Shown: positions 17,960 to 27,841 of the stretch, piece by piece | Layout of the letters: each line of letters begins with the position of its first letter | Numbering within the stretch: the stretch's first letter is position 1 | Origin: JACPNO01 sp963825405 | GTDB taxonomy: Bacteria; Acidobacteriota; Terriglobia; Bryobacterales; Bryobacteraceae | Assembly (NCBI GenBank): GCA_963825405.1 | Contig: CAWGTB010000006.1 | Location: forward strand, 1 to 64,000 | Length of the DNA: 64,000 nt | Direction: 5' to 3' | Notes under the pieces: model-generated | What the model saw: only the letters and a program-made list of their open reading frames with translations | Database searches by the model: none | What the model was told of the DNA's origin: nothing | Made by a program: the position numbers and the translations under genes

Positions 17960-18940
17960 AGTCGAAAGAGCCGTTCCGCGTTCTTGCCTGCGATCGGCGC
18001 GCGCTGTTCCAAAGGCAGGGCGTTCACGCGCGCCAGACAGCCCTGCATGTCCCCGATATTGTGCGGATAATCCGAACCGTACAAAACATTTTCCGGCGAG
18101 CCCGCCACTTCGATGCAGAGCTTGAGCGCGCTCAATTCGTACACTACGGTGTCGTAATAAATGCGGTGCAGGTAGTGGCTCGGCTTTTCCTTGGTCGCCG
18201 ACGCGCACGCGGGGATCTTTTCGTGGCAGATATCCAGGCGGCCGGCCAGATACGGCAAAGCGCCGCCGCCGTGCGCTGCGATGATTTTCAGATTCGGATA
18301 GCGGTCCAGAAATCCGCTGAGAATCATGCGCGAGATGGCGAGGGTCGTATCGAACATGAAGCCAATAGGCGGGATGAGGCCGAATTCCTGCATGTGCAGA
18401 TCGCGAACGCCCTGGGGCGCGGTGGGATGAACCAGGACCGGCAGCGCCAGGCGATCGATCGCCTCCCACACCGGAGCAAACAGCGGATCGGTCAAATCAC
18501 GCCCATCGATATTGGCCAGGACCATCACGCCCACGGCGCCGGCCTGGTGGGCCCGTGCCAGTTCTGAAACGGCGGCGTGGGGAATCTGCCAGGGCAGCGA
18601 CGCCATCCAGCGAATGCGCGTTGGCCGCGCCTGCTGCTGATCCGCCATCGACTGATTCACCTGGCGAGCCGCCTGCAAACTGACTGCTTCATTGAAAAAG
18701 ACGTTGGGGCAGCGTGAGCGAAACGATGGCAATATCCACGCCCGCCTCATCCATTTTCTGGATGCGCATATCGTAATCCCACATCCCCTGCAATAGCGTC
18801 ATGAAAGGCGCGCCGTAGAGATGCACGGCTCGCTGGTTGGCGGCGGTATTTTTGACTTCGTACTTTGCGCCGCCGTGTTGCGCCAGGAGATCGATCCACT
18901 CCTGGGTAAGCATGTGGGTGTGAACGTCGATAACCGTCAT
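17956..18940 (-). CDS. Amidohydrolase, aminocarboxymuconate-semialdehyde decarboxylase (ACMSD) type (one frame break)
   Basis: The start MTVIDVHTHM carries the metal-binding His7-x-His9. Later parts, SLPWQIPHAAVSELARA, LPVLVHPTAP, KIIAAHGGGALPYLAGR and VLYGSDYPHNIG, match the ACMSD group of zinc-dependent decarboxylases/hydrolases in the amidohydrolase-2 family. One extra C in the CCCC run (about 18703-18706) breaks the frame between VSLTLP and NVFFNEA; the corrected protein has 327 residues. Known members decarboxylate aromatic ring-cleavage products, and the CoA-transferase and FAH-fold enzyme at 25-28 kb would fit aromatic breakdown too, but they are not adjacent. It starts 27 bases after the PQQ protein gene on the same strand. 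Confidence 0.85.
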
Positions 18941-18966
18941 GGGACTTGCAACGGTTTTATCACGTC

Positions 18967-20274
18967 CTACATGACCGCGTAGAGATAGCCGTCGGTGCTG
19001 CCAAAATACACCACGCCATCCGCCGACTACAGGAGAAGAGAGAACCGATCCGAGCGAAAACATTCGATCCATGCCGATGATTACGCCGTCCAGCGTGATA
19101 TCCGGGTAAAGTGCGGCGGAGTTCATTTTCCCTTCGACGTCGAGATATTTCGACCGAGTTCTGCTTCGAGCCTTCGGTCTGAAATTCGGATTGCGTGCGG
19201 CCGGATTTCAAATCCACCGCGTGCAGCCAGCCGTCGGACGATCCAAAATAGGCGATGCCTTTGGCGATGGCCGGCGATGAAAAGGAAATGGCTTTGTTTT
19301 CGATATTGAACATCATGCGGCCCGTCGCTGCATCCAGCGCCTTGAAGCGCGTGCCCTCAGAAGTCGGAAAGTAGACGACGCCATTCTGTATGGCAGGCGA
19401 GGCGATTACCCAGCCTCTGTGGTTGTCCTCTTTCCATTTTTCGACGCCGGTCTTGGCGTCCACTGCGTAGAAGTGGCCGTCGCGGCACCCAAAGTAGACC
19501 ACGCCACCGGCGACCGCCGCCGAACTCGCAATGCCGATCTGGTTGTAAATTTCGGTATCGTCGCCGGTCTCGAATTTCCATCGCACCGAACCGGTCTGCG
19601 CGTCGAGAGCGTAGAGATAGCGGTCCCAGCTACCGATGTAGAGCGTGCCGCCGTCGATCGGCTGGAGAAGCGTGGATCACGTTTCCCGTGGTGAACTTCC
19701 ACTTGAGATCGCCGGCTTTTGCGTCCAGAGCATAAACGTTGTGATCGCCGCTACCGACGTAAACGACTCCGCCCGCTACCACCGGCGACGACAGAAACAC
19801 ATCGAAAGGATCGGGCATCACTTCGGTGCGCGGGATGGCTCCATGGATTCCCGGCGCGCTGAAACGCCGTTCGCCGCCGGTCTTGAATTTCCATTTGAGC
19901 TTGCCGGTTTCCGCATCCACCGCATAAAAGTTTCCATCCAGGCTCCCGGCGTAGACGATACCGCTCTCGATGGCGGGCGATGAATTCACCGGCCCATCGG
20001 TATGGAACTTCCAGCGGAGCGAGCCATCGCCTGCGTTCACGGCGTAGAGATTGTGATCCGAGCTGCCAAAGTACACGGCACTTCCGGCGACCGCGGGAGT
20101 CGAGAAAATCCTGGCGGCGGTTTTGAATTTCCATTTAACCGTCGACAAGCCAGGCGCGCCTGAGGCATCGTAGACGCCGGAATGCGCGGGATCGCCGCGA
20201 AACATGGCGGTCTCCGCCGGAAGCGCGCTGAAGCTCAGCAGAGAAAAGGCAGCGAGTTTGAATATACTTGTCAT
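18967..20274 (-). CDS. Secreted PQQ-type beta-propeller protein (three frame breaks)
   Basis: A signal peptide (MTSIFKLAAFSLLSFSALPA) is followed by repeated propeller blades, for example VYFGSSDHNLYAVNAGDGSL, VYAGSLDGNFYAVDAETG, VYVGSGDHNVYALDAKAG and VYFGCRDGHFYAVDAKTG. These tryptophan-docking-like repeats are those of PQQ-dependent dehydrogenases and BamB-like propellers. Extra bases near 19660, 19139 and 19025 break the frame; removing the three gives 434 residues ending FGSTDGYLYAVM. No haem motif or dehydrogenase active-site cysteine pair is seen, so it is more likely a structural or binding propeller than a full quinoprotein dehydrogenase. It is exported; the partner is not known. It is the first gene of a unit with the amidohydrolase. 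Confidence 0.85.
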
Positions 20275-20399
20275 GGCTCATGAGCTGTCCAAGCAACCGA
20301 CTCACCATCGCAAGTCCGCGTTTCTCAAAGCTGCATCACCGCTTTGATGTCCGGCTCTGGGACGCGCAGTTACGGAATTGGGATCAACTCCATCTAGCT

Positions 20400-21650
20400 A
20401 TGCACCCTGCTACCCCGGCTACAGTCCGCCCTACCACTGCGCAATGGCGCATCATTGCATTGCTCGTGCTTTCGGTGGCGATCAATTACATCGACCGCGG
20501 CAGCTTGTCCATCGCGGCGCCCATGCTCAGCAAAGAACTGGCACTGCCGCCGGACCGGTTGGGAATTCTATTTTCCGCATTTTTTTGGTCCTACGCCGGG
20601 TTCATGGTCATCGCCGGTTGGCTGGCCGATCGCTTTTCAAGCAGCGTGGTTTTGGGTTTCGGCTACCTGGTCTGGTCGCTGGCAACTTTGGGAACGGGCT
20701 TCGTGGCGAGCTTCCAGGCTTTTCTGATTTTGCGCGTGTTCCTGGGGCTGGGCGAGTCGGTGTCGTACCCCGTTTATTCCCGAATCTTGGCCGGCCAATT
20801 CCCGATTAACCAGCGCGGCCTTCCCAACGCGATGATCGATGCCGGCGCGAAAGTCGGCCCGGCCATCGGCACTCTGGTGGGCGGGCTGCTGGTGGCGGGC
20901 TACGGCTGGCGCGTCATGTTTCTGGTGCTCGGTGTGGGCGGCCTGCTCTGGCTTTTGCCCTGGTACAAGTGGGCTCCGCGAGGCCATCGCACCGCCGAAC
21001 TGGGCGCGGACCAAGGCCCCAGCATCTGGCAGATTTGCAGCAAGCGAGACGCGTGGGGAACGTTCATCGGAAATTTCTGCTGCAATTACACCTACTACTT
21101 TTTGCTGACGTGGCTGCCGTCGTATCTGGTTTCCGAGCGCGGGCTCTCCATGAAGATGATGGCGGTGCTGGCGTCGCTGCCCTTCGCGGCCAGTGCCAGC
21201 GCGTCGCTGCTCGGAGGCTGGGCGTCGGATCGCTGGATCACGCGCGGCGCCTCGGCCACCACCGTGCGCAAGTCGTTCGTCGTGGGCGGAATGGTGTTCG
21301 CCACGCTCATGTTCCCGGCTGCGCTCGCGCCCGATTTGCGCGTTTCGATGGTCTTGCTGGTAGCGGCTTACATCGCGTTAGGCCTTTTCTCGTCCAACCA
21401 CTGGGCCATTACGCAAACGCTGGCAGGGCCACTCGCGGCGGGCCGTTGGACGGGATTGCAAAACGGCATCGCCAACCTGGCGGGAGTCATTGCGCCGTAT
21501 GTCACCGGCCTCATAGTTTCCCGCACCGGAAGCTACACGCTGGCCTTCTCCTCATCATCGGTGATTCTGCTTGTCGGCGCGCTCTGCTATTTATTTGTGG
21601 TGCAGGAGGTCGCGCCGGTGAAGTGGGAAGACTCGCGCAGCTCAGTCTAA
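20400..21650 (+). CDS. MFS transporter, anion:cation symporter (hexuronate-type)
   Basis: The 416-residue protein from ATG 20400 has VAINYIDRGSLSIAAPML at the first membrane helix and GWLADRFSSSVVLG in the following loop, signatures of the anion:cation symporter family (hexuronate, glucarate and related acids). Twelve hydrophobic segments are evident. The upstream in-frame ATG at 20268 would add 44 polar residues without family match and is not used. It is divergent from the PQQ protein across about 125 bases that must hold both promoters, and its end overlaps the end of the oxidoreductase gene at 21642 by 9 bases. Uptake of a sugar acid for that oxidoreductase is possible but unproven. Confidence 0.85.
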   Translation: MHPATPATVRPTTAQWRIIALLVLSVAINYIDRGSLSIAAPMLSKELALPPDRLGILFSAFFWSYAGFMVIAGWLADRFSSSVVLGFGYLVWSLATLGTGFVASFQAFLILRVFLGLGESVSYPVYSRILAGQFPINQRGLPNAMIDAGAKVGPAIGTLVGGLLVAGYGWRVMFLVLGVGGLLWLLPWYKWAPRGHRTAELGADQGPSIWQICSKRDAWGTFIGNFCCNYTYYFLLTWLPSYLVSERGLSMKMMAVLASLPFAASASASLLGGWASDRWITRGASATTVRKSFVVGGMVFATLMFPAALAPDLRVSMVLLVAAYIALGLFSSNHWAITQTLAGPLAAGRWTGLQNGIANLAGVIAPYVTGLIVSRTGSYTLAFSSSSVILLVGALCYLFVVQEVAPVKWEDSRSSV

Positions 21651-22815
21651 CGGGCGCACTGCCTGCCAACTTCCGCTTCGCCAACTTTCCACCAACGCCG
21701 CCTGCACTTCAGCCACCGCGAGCGATTCCGCGAATCCCGGCTCGCCTTGCTTTCCCGCCGCGATCGACGCCAGAAATTCATGCGCTTCAATGGTCTTGAG
21801 ATCTTCGTAGCTCAGCCCAATGCCCGGTCCGGGATTGAAGCGCGTGTGGAAGGGATGTTCGGGTCCGCTGAGAACCCGCACATAGCCCGCCGAAGCTGCG
21901 TCCCCGCCTGCAAGAAAAACCTGCATCTCGTTCATGCGCTCGAAATCCCAGCTCAACGCGCCCTTGGTGCCGTGGACTTCGAACGCCATCTGGCAACGCG
22001 GCCCCTGGATCACGCGGCAGGCTTCGAGAGAGCCCTGCGCGCCATTGGCAAATCGCACCAGCGCAGCCGCGTAATCTTCGTTGGTGACATCGGCTTTCGG
22101 GCTGTTTTCGCTCCCCAGGCTGAAATGCGTCCCAACGCCGTGCGCCGCCAGCGGCCGTTGTTTGATGAATGTTTCGGCATTGCCCACGACGCGCTCGATT
22201 GGTCCGGCGATCATGTGCGCCATGTCGATGACATGCGACAGCAGATCTCCGGCCGCGCCCAATCCGCCCCGCTCTTTCTCGAAGCGCCACGACAGAACTC
22301 CCAGCGGATGGCTGGCGTATCCGGCGAAGAAACGTCCGCGATAATGCGTTAGTTTTCCCAGGCGTCCGTCGGCGATGAGCTTGGCGCGCGTACTGCACCA
22401 GCGGCGCCCAGCGGTAGTTGTAGCCGACGAAGCTCAGCACGCCTGCCTCGCGCGCCGCCCGCTCGATGGCCGCTGTTTCGCCAGGATTGCGGCCGACCGG
22501 CTTTTCGCACAGGATGTGTTTGCCCGCCGCCGCGGCAGCTTGCACCATCTCCAAATGCAGAAAGTTGGGAGACGCGATATTGACCACTTCCACTTCCGGA
22601 TCGGCCATCACGGCGCGCCAATCCGTCGTCCAGCGCTCGAAGCCCAGGCGTTCCTGCGCCTCGCGGGCGCGCGATTCCACATCGTCGGCGCAGATGACCA
22701 GACGCGGCTGCAGGCCGCTGTCCGGAAAACGTTCGGCAATCTGCCGGTACGCGCGGCTGTGCTCCACGCCCATCCAACCCATGCCGATGACGCCGATTCC
22801 GATGATTCTTGCCAT
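21642..22815 (-). CDS. Gfo/Idh/MocA family oxidoreductase, cytoplasmic (one frame break)
   Basis: Unlike the other two paralogues it lacks a leader: MARIIGIGVIGMGWMGVEHS begins directly with the Rossmann NAD(P) site. The motif ILCEKPVGRNPGETAAI contains the conserved EKP lysine, and DLLSHVIDMAHMIAGPI matches the usual catalytic His/Asp region. An extra base near 22385 separates PLVQYAR from KLIADGRLGKLTHY; removing it gives 390 residues. It would be a sugar or inositol dehydrogenase, with the flanking MFS carriers as candidate importers. The large continuous reading frame upstream of 22815 is not used because the family start lies exactly at this ATG. Substrate unknown. Confidence 0.87.
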
Positions 22816-22873
22816 ACGTTTTCGGTGATGATAGCAGTTCAACTCGCCCGGTGAATTAGAATTAAAAATAGCG

Positions 22874-24103
22874 ATGGAAACTAACACCAGCGTGGCGCAA
22901 GCGGAAACGCCTCCAACCGTTCGATCGAAAGCTGTGTTCAAGGTCCTGGCCGCCATCACCTTCTGCCACTTTCTGAACGACATCTTTCAATCTCTGATCC
23001 CCGCCATCTATCCGCTGTTGAAAAATTTCTACCATTTGGATTTTGGGCAGGTCGGTCTGATTTCGCTCACCAACCAGTTGACTGCGTCGCTACTGCAGCC
23101 GCTGGTCGGGCTCTACACCGATCACCGGCCGAAGCCTTACTCCTTGCCGATAGGAATGGGCTTCACGCTGATGGGTCTGGTGGTTCTATCCCGTGCGCCC
23201 AGTTACCTGATCGTGCTGGTGGCAGTGGCATTGGTAGGTGTCGGCTCCGCCGTGTTTCATCCCGAATCTTCGCGAATTGCACGAATGGCGTCAGGTGGAC
23301 AGCACGGCCTGGCGCAATCGCTATTCCAGGTTGGCGGCAATGCAGGCTCGTCGCTCGGCCCACTACTGGCCGCGTTCATCGTTCTGCCGCAGGGGCAGCG
23401 CAGCATCGCCTGGTTTTCGCTGGTGGCGCTGGTGGGGATCGTCGTGCTGACCAAGGTGGGCGGCTGGTCGAAACGCAACCGGCCGGCGAAGGCAAAATCC
23501 CATTTGTCAGTGGAACATCACCGGACGCTGACTCCGCGTAAGGTCGCGTTCGCTCTCGCGATTCTGATTGCCCTGGTCTTTTCAAAATATTTTTATCTGG
23601 CTAGCCTGGGCAGCTACTACACGTTTTATCTGATGAATAAATTTCACGTGTCCGTGCAAAACGCGCAGATCCATCTGTTCATTTTTCTGGGCGCGGTGGC
23701 TGCGGGAACTATCATCGGCGGGCCGGTCGGGGATCGCATCGGCCGCAAGCTGGTGATCTGGTGCTCCATTCTCGGCGTGCTGCCGTTCACGCTGGCGCTG
23801 CCATACGCCAATCTGTTCTGGACCAGCATTCTCACCGTGTTCATCGGCCTGATTTTGGCGTCGGCCTTCTCGGCCATCCTGGTTTACGCGCAGGACCTGG
23901 TGCCGGGAAAAGTGGGCATGATCTCCGGCCTATTTTTTGGGCTCGCATTCGGCATGGGCGGTGTCGGTGCAGCGCTGCTCGGCAAGCTGGCGGATATGAC
24001 CAGCATTGATTTCGTGTACCGTGTCTGCTCATTCCTGCCGTTGATCGGCTTGCTTACCTGGTTCTTGCCGAACCTGGAACATAAGCGCGTGGCCAACAGC
24101 TAA
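22874..24103 (+). CDS. MFS efflux transporter, fosmidomycin-resistance (Fsr) type
   Basis: This 409-residue membrane protein has CHFLNDIFQSLIPAIYPLL in the first helix and GVGSAVFHPESSRIARMASG in the central part, both hallmarks of the Fsr branch of the major facilitator superfamily, then GGPVGDRIGRKLVIW. Fsr exports fosmidomycin in E. coli, but relatives are widespread and the natural substrate here is unknown. It is divergent from the oxidoreductase gene (58 bases) and runs into the M20 peptidase gene after only 8 bases, so the two are probably one transcript. Confidence 0.87.
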   Translation: METNTSVAQAETPPTVRSKAVFKVLAAITFCHFLNDIFQSLIPAIYPLLKNFYHLDFGQVGLISLTNQLTASLLQPLVGLYTDHRPKPYSLPIGMGFTLMGLVVLSRAPSYLIVLVAVALVGVGSAVFHPESSRIARMASGGQHGLAQSLFQVGGNAGSSLGPLLAAFIVLPQGQRSIAWFSLVALVGIVVLTKVGGWSKRNRPAKAKSHLSVEHHRTLTPRKVAFALAILIALVFSKYFYLASLGSYYTFYLMNKFHVSVQNAQIHLFIFLGAVAAGTIIGGPVGDRIGRKLVIWCSILGVLPFTLALPYANLFWTSILTVFIGLILASAFSAILVYAQDLVPGKVGMISGLFFGLAFGMGGVGAALLGKLADMTSIDFVYRVCSFLPLIGLLTWFLPNLEHKRVANS

Positions 24104-24111
24104 AATGTGAC

Positions 24112-25500
24112 ATGCTCAGATTGCTGCTCTTGCCTGCGCTCCTGTCGGCCTCCCTGCTTGGCCAGACCATGCCGCCGGAAGCTGAACGGCAGTTCGCCCG
24201 CGAAATCTACAAAGAACTGATCGAGATTAAATCGGGTTTCACCACCGGCGCGACCACTCCGGTCGCCGAAGCCATGGCAGCCCGGCTGAAGGCCGCGGGT
24301 TTTCCTGAATCCGACATCTTCATAGGCGGTGCTATCCCGAAGAAGGCCAACCTGGTGGTCCGCTATCACGGGACCGGCTCCCGCAAGCCAATCCTGCTGC
24401 TTGCGCACACCGATGTAGTGGAAGCCAAGCGGGAAGACTGGAACATGGATCCGTTTCAGTTCATCGAGAAAGACGGCTATTTCTACGGCCGAGGCACCGG
24501 CGACGACAAAGCGCAGGCAGCCGTATGGATCGCGAACCTGATCCGCTATAAGCGGGAGGGATTCAAACCGGATCGCGACATCATCGTCGCGCTGACCGCT
24601 GACGAAGAGGGCGGCGGTCCCTATAACGGCGTGAAGTGGCTGATCAAAAACAAGCCGCAGATGATCGAGGCGGAATTCTGCCTGAACGAAGGCGGCTGGG
24701 GCGAGACCGTCGGCGGCAAGAAGATTTCGAACGACCTGCAGGTGAGCGAGAAATACGTCATCAATTTCCGCTTCGAGGTCCATAATAAGGGCGGACATAG
24801 CTCGATGCCGGTCGCCGACAACGCGATCTATCACCTCGCCGGCGCTCTGGAACGGATTTCGAAATTTGCTTTCTCGTTTAAGACCAATGATGTCACGCGA
24901 GCTTATTTCACGGAGTTGGCGAAAACCGAAACCGGGCCGCTCAAGTCCGATTTGGCCAGGATCGCCGAGGGTTCTCAGGATGCGATGCAGCGCGTAGCCG
25001 CAGCCTCACCGGCTTGGAATGCCACCCTGCGGACCACTTGCGTGGCGACGCAACTGGAAGGCGGGCACGCGATGAATGCGCTGCCTCAACTGGCAGGCGC
25101 CACGGTCAACTGCCGAGTGCTGCCTGAAGAATCGGTCGAGCAAGTGCAGAGCGCGTTGCAAAATGTGGTGGCCGATGACCAGGTGAGCATCAAGGTGATG
25201 GGTGAGGTTACCAAGAGCCCGGCTTCGCCGCTTCGCCCGGATGTTTTGAAAGCTGTCAACCGTACCACGGACACGTTGTGGCCTGGCGTGCCCGTGATCC
25301 CGATCATGGTGATGGGCGGAACCGACGGAATGTATCTTCGCGCTGCAGGCACACCGACCTACGGCATCCAGGGCTTTTTCATGGACCGCGATGACATACG
25401 CTTTCACGGGCGCGACGAGCGCATGGGCGTGAAAGAGTTCTACGAAGGCCAGACGTTTTTGTACCAGTTGGTAAAAGCTTTGTCCAAAGCCGGCGAGTGA
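24112..25500 (+). CDS. Secreted M20/M25/M40 family metallopeptidase
   Basis: A signal peptide (MLRLLLLPALLSASLLGQ) precedes a peptidase with the M20 two-zinc site: LLLAHTDVV (His99, Asp101), GRGTGDDKAQ (Asp131), ALTADEEGG (Glu165/166), and a late His in FHGRDERMG. The dimerisation insert begins near VINFRFEVHNKGGHSSMP. Members cleave dipeptides or deacylate amino acids such as N-acyl amino acids; the carboxypeptidase G2 or dipeptidase branch fits best. The length of 462 residues is normal. It would act in the periplasm. The stop overlaps the ATG of the CoA-transferase gene (TGATG), implying coupling. Confidence 0.88.
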   Translation: MLRLLLLPALLSASLLGQTMPPEAERQFAREIYKELIEIKSGFTTGATTPVAEAMAARLKAAGFPESDIFIGGAIPKKANLVVRYHGTGSRKPILLLAHTDVVEAKREDWNMDPFQFIEKDGYFYGRGTGDDKAQAAVWIANLIRYKREGFKPDRDIIVALTADEEGGGPYNGVKWLIKNKPQMIEAEFCLNEGGWGETVGGKKISNDLQVSEKYVINFRFEVHNKGGHSSMPVADNAIYHLAGALERISKFAFSFKTNDVTRAYFTELAKTETGPLKSDLARIAEGSQDAMQRVAAASPAWNATLRTTCVATQLEGGHAMNALPQLAGATVNCRVLPEESVEQVQSALQNVVADDQVSIKVMGEVTKSPASPLRPDVLKAVNRTTDTLWPGVPVIPIMVMGGTDGMYLRAAGTPTYGIQGFFMDRDDIRFHGRDERMGVKEFYEGQTFLYQLVKALSKAGE

Positions 25501-26675
25501 TGGAGGAAGGCTTGCGGAGGCCGCTGGCAGGCCTCAAAGTGCTCGACCTCTCGCGAATTCTGGCTGGGCCTTGGGCTTCGCAACTGCTTGCCGACCTCGG
25601 CGCCGACGTCATCAAAGTAGAACGGATCGAGGGCGGCGACGATACACGCGCATGGGGACCGCCTTTCGCGCATGGTGAATCGGCCTATTACTTGAGCACC
25701 AATCGCGGCAAACGCTCGCTGGCTGTCGACATCACACAACCCGAAGGACAGCAGATCGTGCGCGAACTGGCGGTGCGTTCCGACGTTCTCATCGAGAACT
25801 TCAAAGCCGGTGGATTGCGCAAGTATGGACTGGATTACGAATCCCTGCGTAGTCTAAATCCGCGACTGATTTACTGCTCGATCACCGGATTCGGACAAAC
25901 AGGTCCGCTGGCCGAGCGAGCGGGATACGACTTGATGATCCAAGCCTTCGGCGGACTGATGAGCATCACCGGCGAGCCCGACTCGAAGCCCGGCGGCGGT
26001 CCGCAGAGAGCCGGAGTCGCGGTGGTGGATTTGTTCACCGGTTTGTATTGCGTGGTCGGAATCCTGGCGGCGCTTGAGCAGCGACAGGCGACCGGCGCCG
26101 GGCAGCAGATCGACGCCGCGCTTTTCGATGTGCAACTCGCGATGCTCGCCAATCAGGCTCAGAACTATCTGGTAAGCGGAGAGCCTCCAGGGCGGCTGGG
26201 CACGGCGCATCCGAACATCGTGCCCTACCAGAGATTTCCCACCCGCGATGGGTTCATCATCATCGCGGTGGGCAACGACGGCCAGTTCGGGAAGCTTTGC
26301 GAGGCAACAGGCACGCCGGCCTTATCGAAGGACGAGCGCTTCGCAACCAACGCCGCTCGCGTGGCGCATCGGGATGAGTTAATCGCCATTCTGGAGACGG
26401 CCCTGCTTGAGCGCAACAGCGATCAATGGATGGAACTGCTAAACGCCGTGAATGTTCCGTGCGCCCCGGTTCGCTCGCTCGACAAAGTCTTCGCCGATCC
26501 GCAAGTGGCCGCCCGCGGCATGGTACTCGAACAGCTGCATCCGCAAGCCGGACCGATCCGCCTGGTGGCCCAACCGCTCAAAATGTCGGCCTCGATCACG
26601 CAAAGCGATCGCGTGCCGCCGCTGCTCGGCCAGCACACGCACGAAATCCTGCGCGAGCTGGGCTACGACGAGTGA
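25500..26675 (+). CDS. CaiB/BaiF family (class III) CoA-transferase
   Basis: The 391-residue protein reads LKVLDLSRILAGPWASQLLADLGADVIKVE at the start (only partly conserved outside the family), then GGDDTRAWGPPF and YYLSTNRGKRSLAVD, the usual CoA-binding region. Asp177 in GVAVVDLFTGLYC is the catalytic aspartate that carries the acyl anhydride in this family. These enzymes move CoA between acids such as formate, oxalate, carnitine or succinate and benzylsuccinate. The ATG overlaps the M20 peptidase stop; an in-frame GTG lies just before it. It precedes the FAH-fold hydrolase gene by 55 bases. The acid pair cannot be told. Confidence 0.88.
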   Translation: MEEGLRRPLAGLKVLDLSRILAGPWASQLLADLGADVIKVERIEGGDDTRAWGPPFAHGESAYYLSTNRGKRSLAVDITQPEGQQIVRELAVRSDVLIENFKAGGLRKYGLDYESLRSLNPRLIYCSITGFGQTGPLAERAGYDLMIQAFGGLMSITGEPDSKPGGGPQRAGVAVVDLFTGLYCVVGILAALEQRQATGAGQQIDAALFDVQLAMLANQAQNYLVSGEPPGRLGTAHPNIVPYQRFPTRDGFIIIAVGNDGQFGKLCEATGTPALSKDERFATNAARVAHRDELIAILETALLERNSDQWMELLNAVNVPCAPVRSLDKVFADPQVAARGMVLEQLHPQAGPIRLVAQPLKMSASITQSDRVPPLLGQHTHEILRELGYDE

Positions 26676-26730
26676 AAATCCCCGTCGAGTGCGATAAGCT
26701 TTGCACAGAACACCAGGAGGAAGTTGATTC

Positions 26731-27841
26731 ATGCGCATCATTCTGAGCGCTCTGTGTCTCAGCACGGGCTTGTTCGCCGCCGCAATTTCGGAAAATCCCG
26801 ACACGCCGTTTAAGCTCGCGACTTTTGAAGCCAACGGCAAGACTGCGGTCGGTATGGTTTTAGACGATCGCCTCGTGCTGGAGCTGGCGGGCGCCAATGC
26901 CCATCTGACCAAGCAGGCCAAGCTGCCGCAGGTTCGCGTCCCCGGAGAAATGAAAGAGCTCATCGAGCAATACGGCAGCGTGAACAAGCGCCTGTATCAA
27001 ATCGCGAATTATTATAAGGCCAACCCCCCGGGTAAGCAGCCCTTCGCATACACCAGTCGATCAAGTTGCTTACAAGGCTCCGATCCAATATCCCTGGAAC
27101 CTGCTGGCCATCGCGGCGAATTATCCGTCGCACGCGGCCGGCATGGGCGCTCCACGGCAAGGTGGAGATCAGCCTGCAGCCGCACGGCCGCCGGGCGGGT
27201 TCGACGCCTCTGTGATTTCCAAAATCGTTCCCGATCGCGACGCGCCTATTTTCTTCGCGAAATCGCCGCGTTCCTGCATCATCGATCCCGGCGCTACGTA
27301 TTACATTCCGCCTGGGCGCGAGCGCATCGATTGGGAAGGGGAGTTGGCCATCATCATCGGCAAGCCCGCCCGCTTGGTCCCCAAGGGTCGGACCCACGAT
27401 TACGTTTTCGGCTACAGCATCATGTACGACTTGAGCGATCGCGGCGGCGGCGCGCCCCGGCGCACCGTCAGTATGTTCCCTGGCGCCAACTGGTTTGAAG
27501 GCAAAAGCATCGACCGCGGCGCGCCATTCGGGCCCGTGATCGTTCCCAAAGAGTTCATCCCCAACTACGAAGATCTGCACCTGGTGACCAAGGTGAATGG
27601 CGAAGTGATGCAGGACGACTACCCGCGCTCCATGATCTGGAAAGAGCCGCAGATGGTCTCGTATCTCTCCGAGATTTTGACGCTGTATCCCGGCGATGTG
27701 ATTTCGAGCGGCACGCCCGCCGGGACCGGCATGGAGCGGCAAAAATTCCTGAAGGCAGATGACGTGGTAAGCATCGAGATCGACAAGATCGGCGTCCTCA
27801 CCACACACATCCAGGCGTGGCCGGCCAAGGGGAGCAAGTAG
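26731..27841 (+). CDS. Exported fumarylacetoacetate hydrolase (FAH) family protein (one frame break)
   Basis: The N terminus MRIILSALCLSTGLFAAAIS is a signal peptide, followed by FKLATFEANGKTAVGMVLDD, the N-terminal FAH domain. The catalytic domain has IDWEGELAIIIGKPARLVPK (metal-binding Glu of the E-x-E set), VFGYSIMYDLSDRG and GDVISSGTPAGTGM near the C terminus, all FAH-superfamily signatures. An extra base near 27054 breaks the frame after KQPFAY; correcting gives 369 residues. AGGAGGAA just upstream is a strong ribosome site. Most FAH-family enzymes (acylpyruvase, 2-keto-4-pentenoate hydratase) are cytoplasmic, so export is unusual. It hydrolyses C-C bonds in beta-diketo acids by family; its actual substrate is open. 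Confidence 0.84.

Noticed and set aside
18689..19126. Separate protein starting MNSAALYPDITLDG before the amidohydrolase
   Set aside because: Its first part is the end of the PQQ propeller in a shifted frame and its last part is the start of the amidohydrolase, so it is a chance join of two genes.
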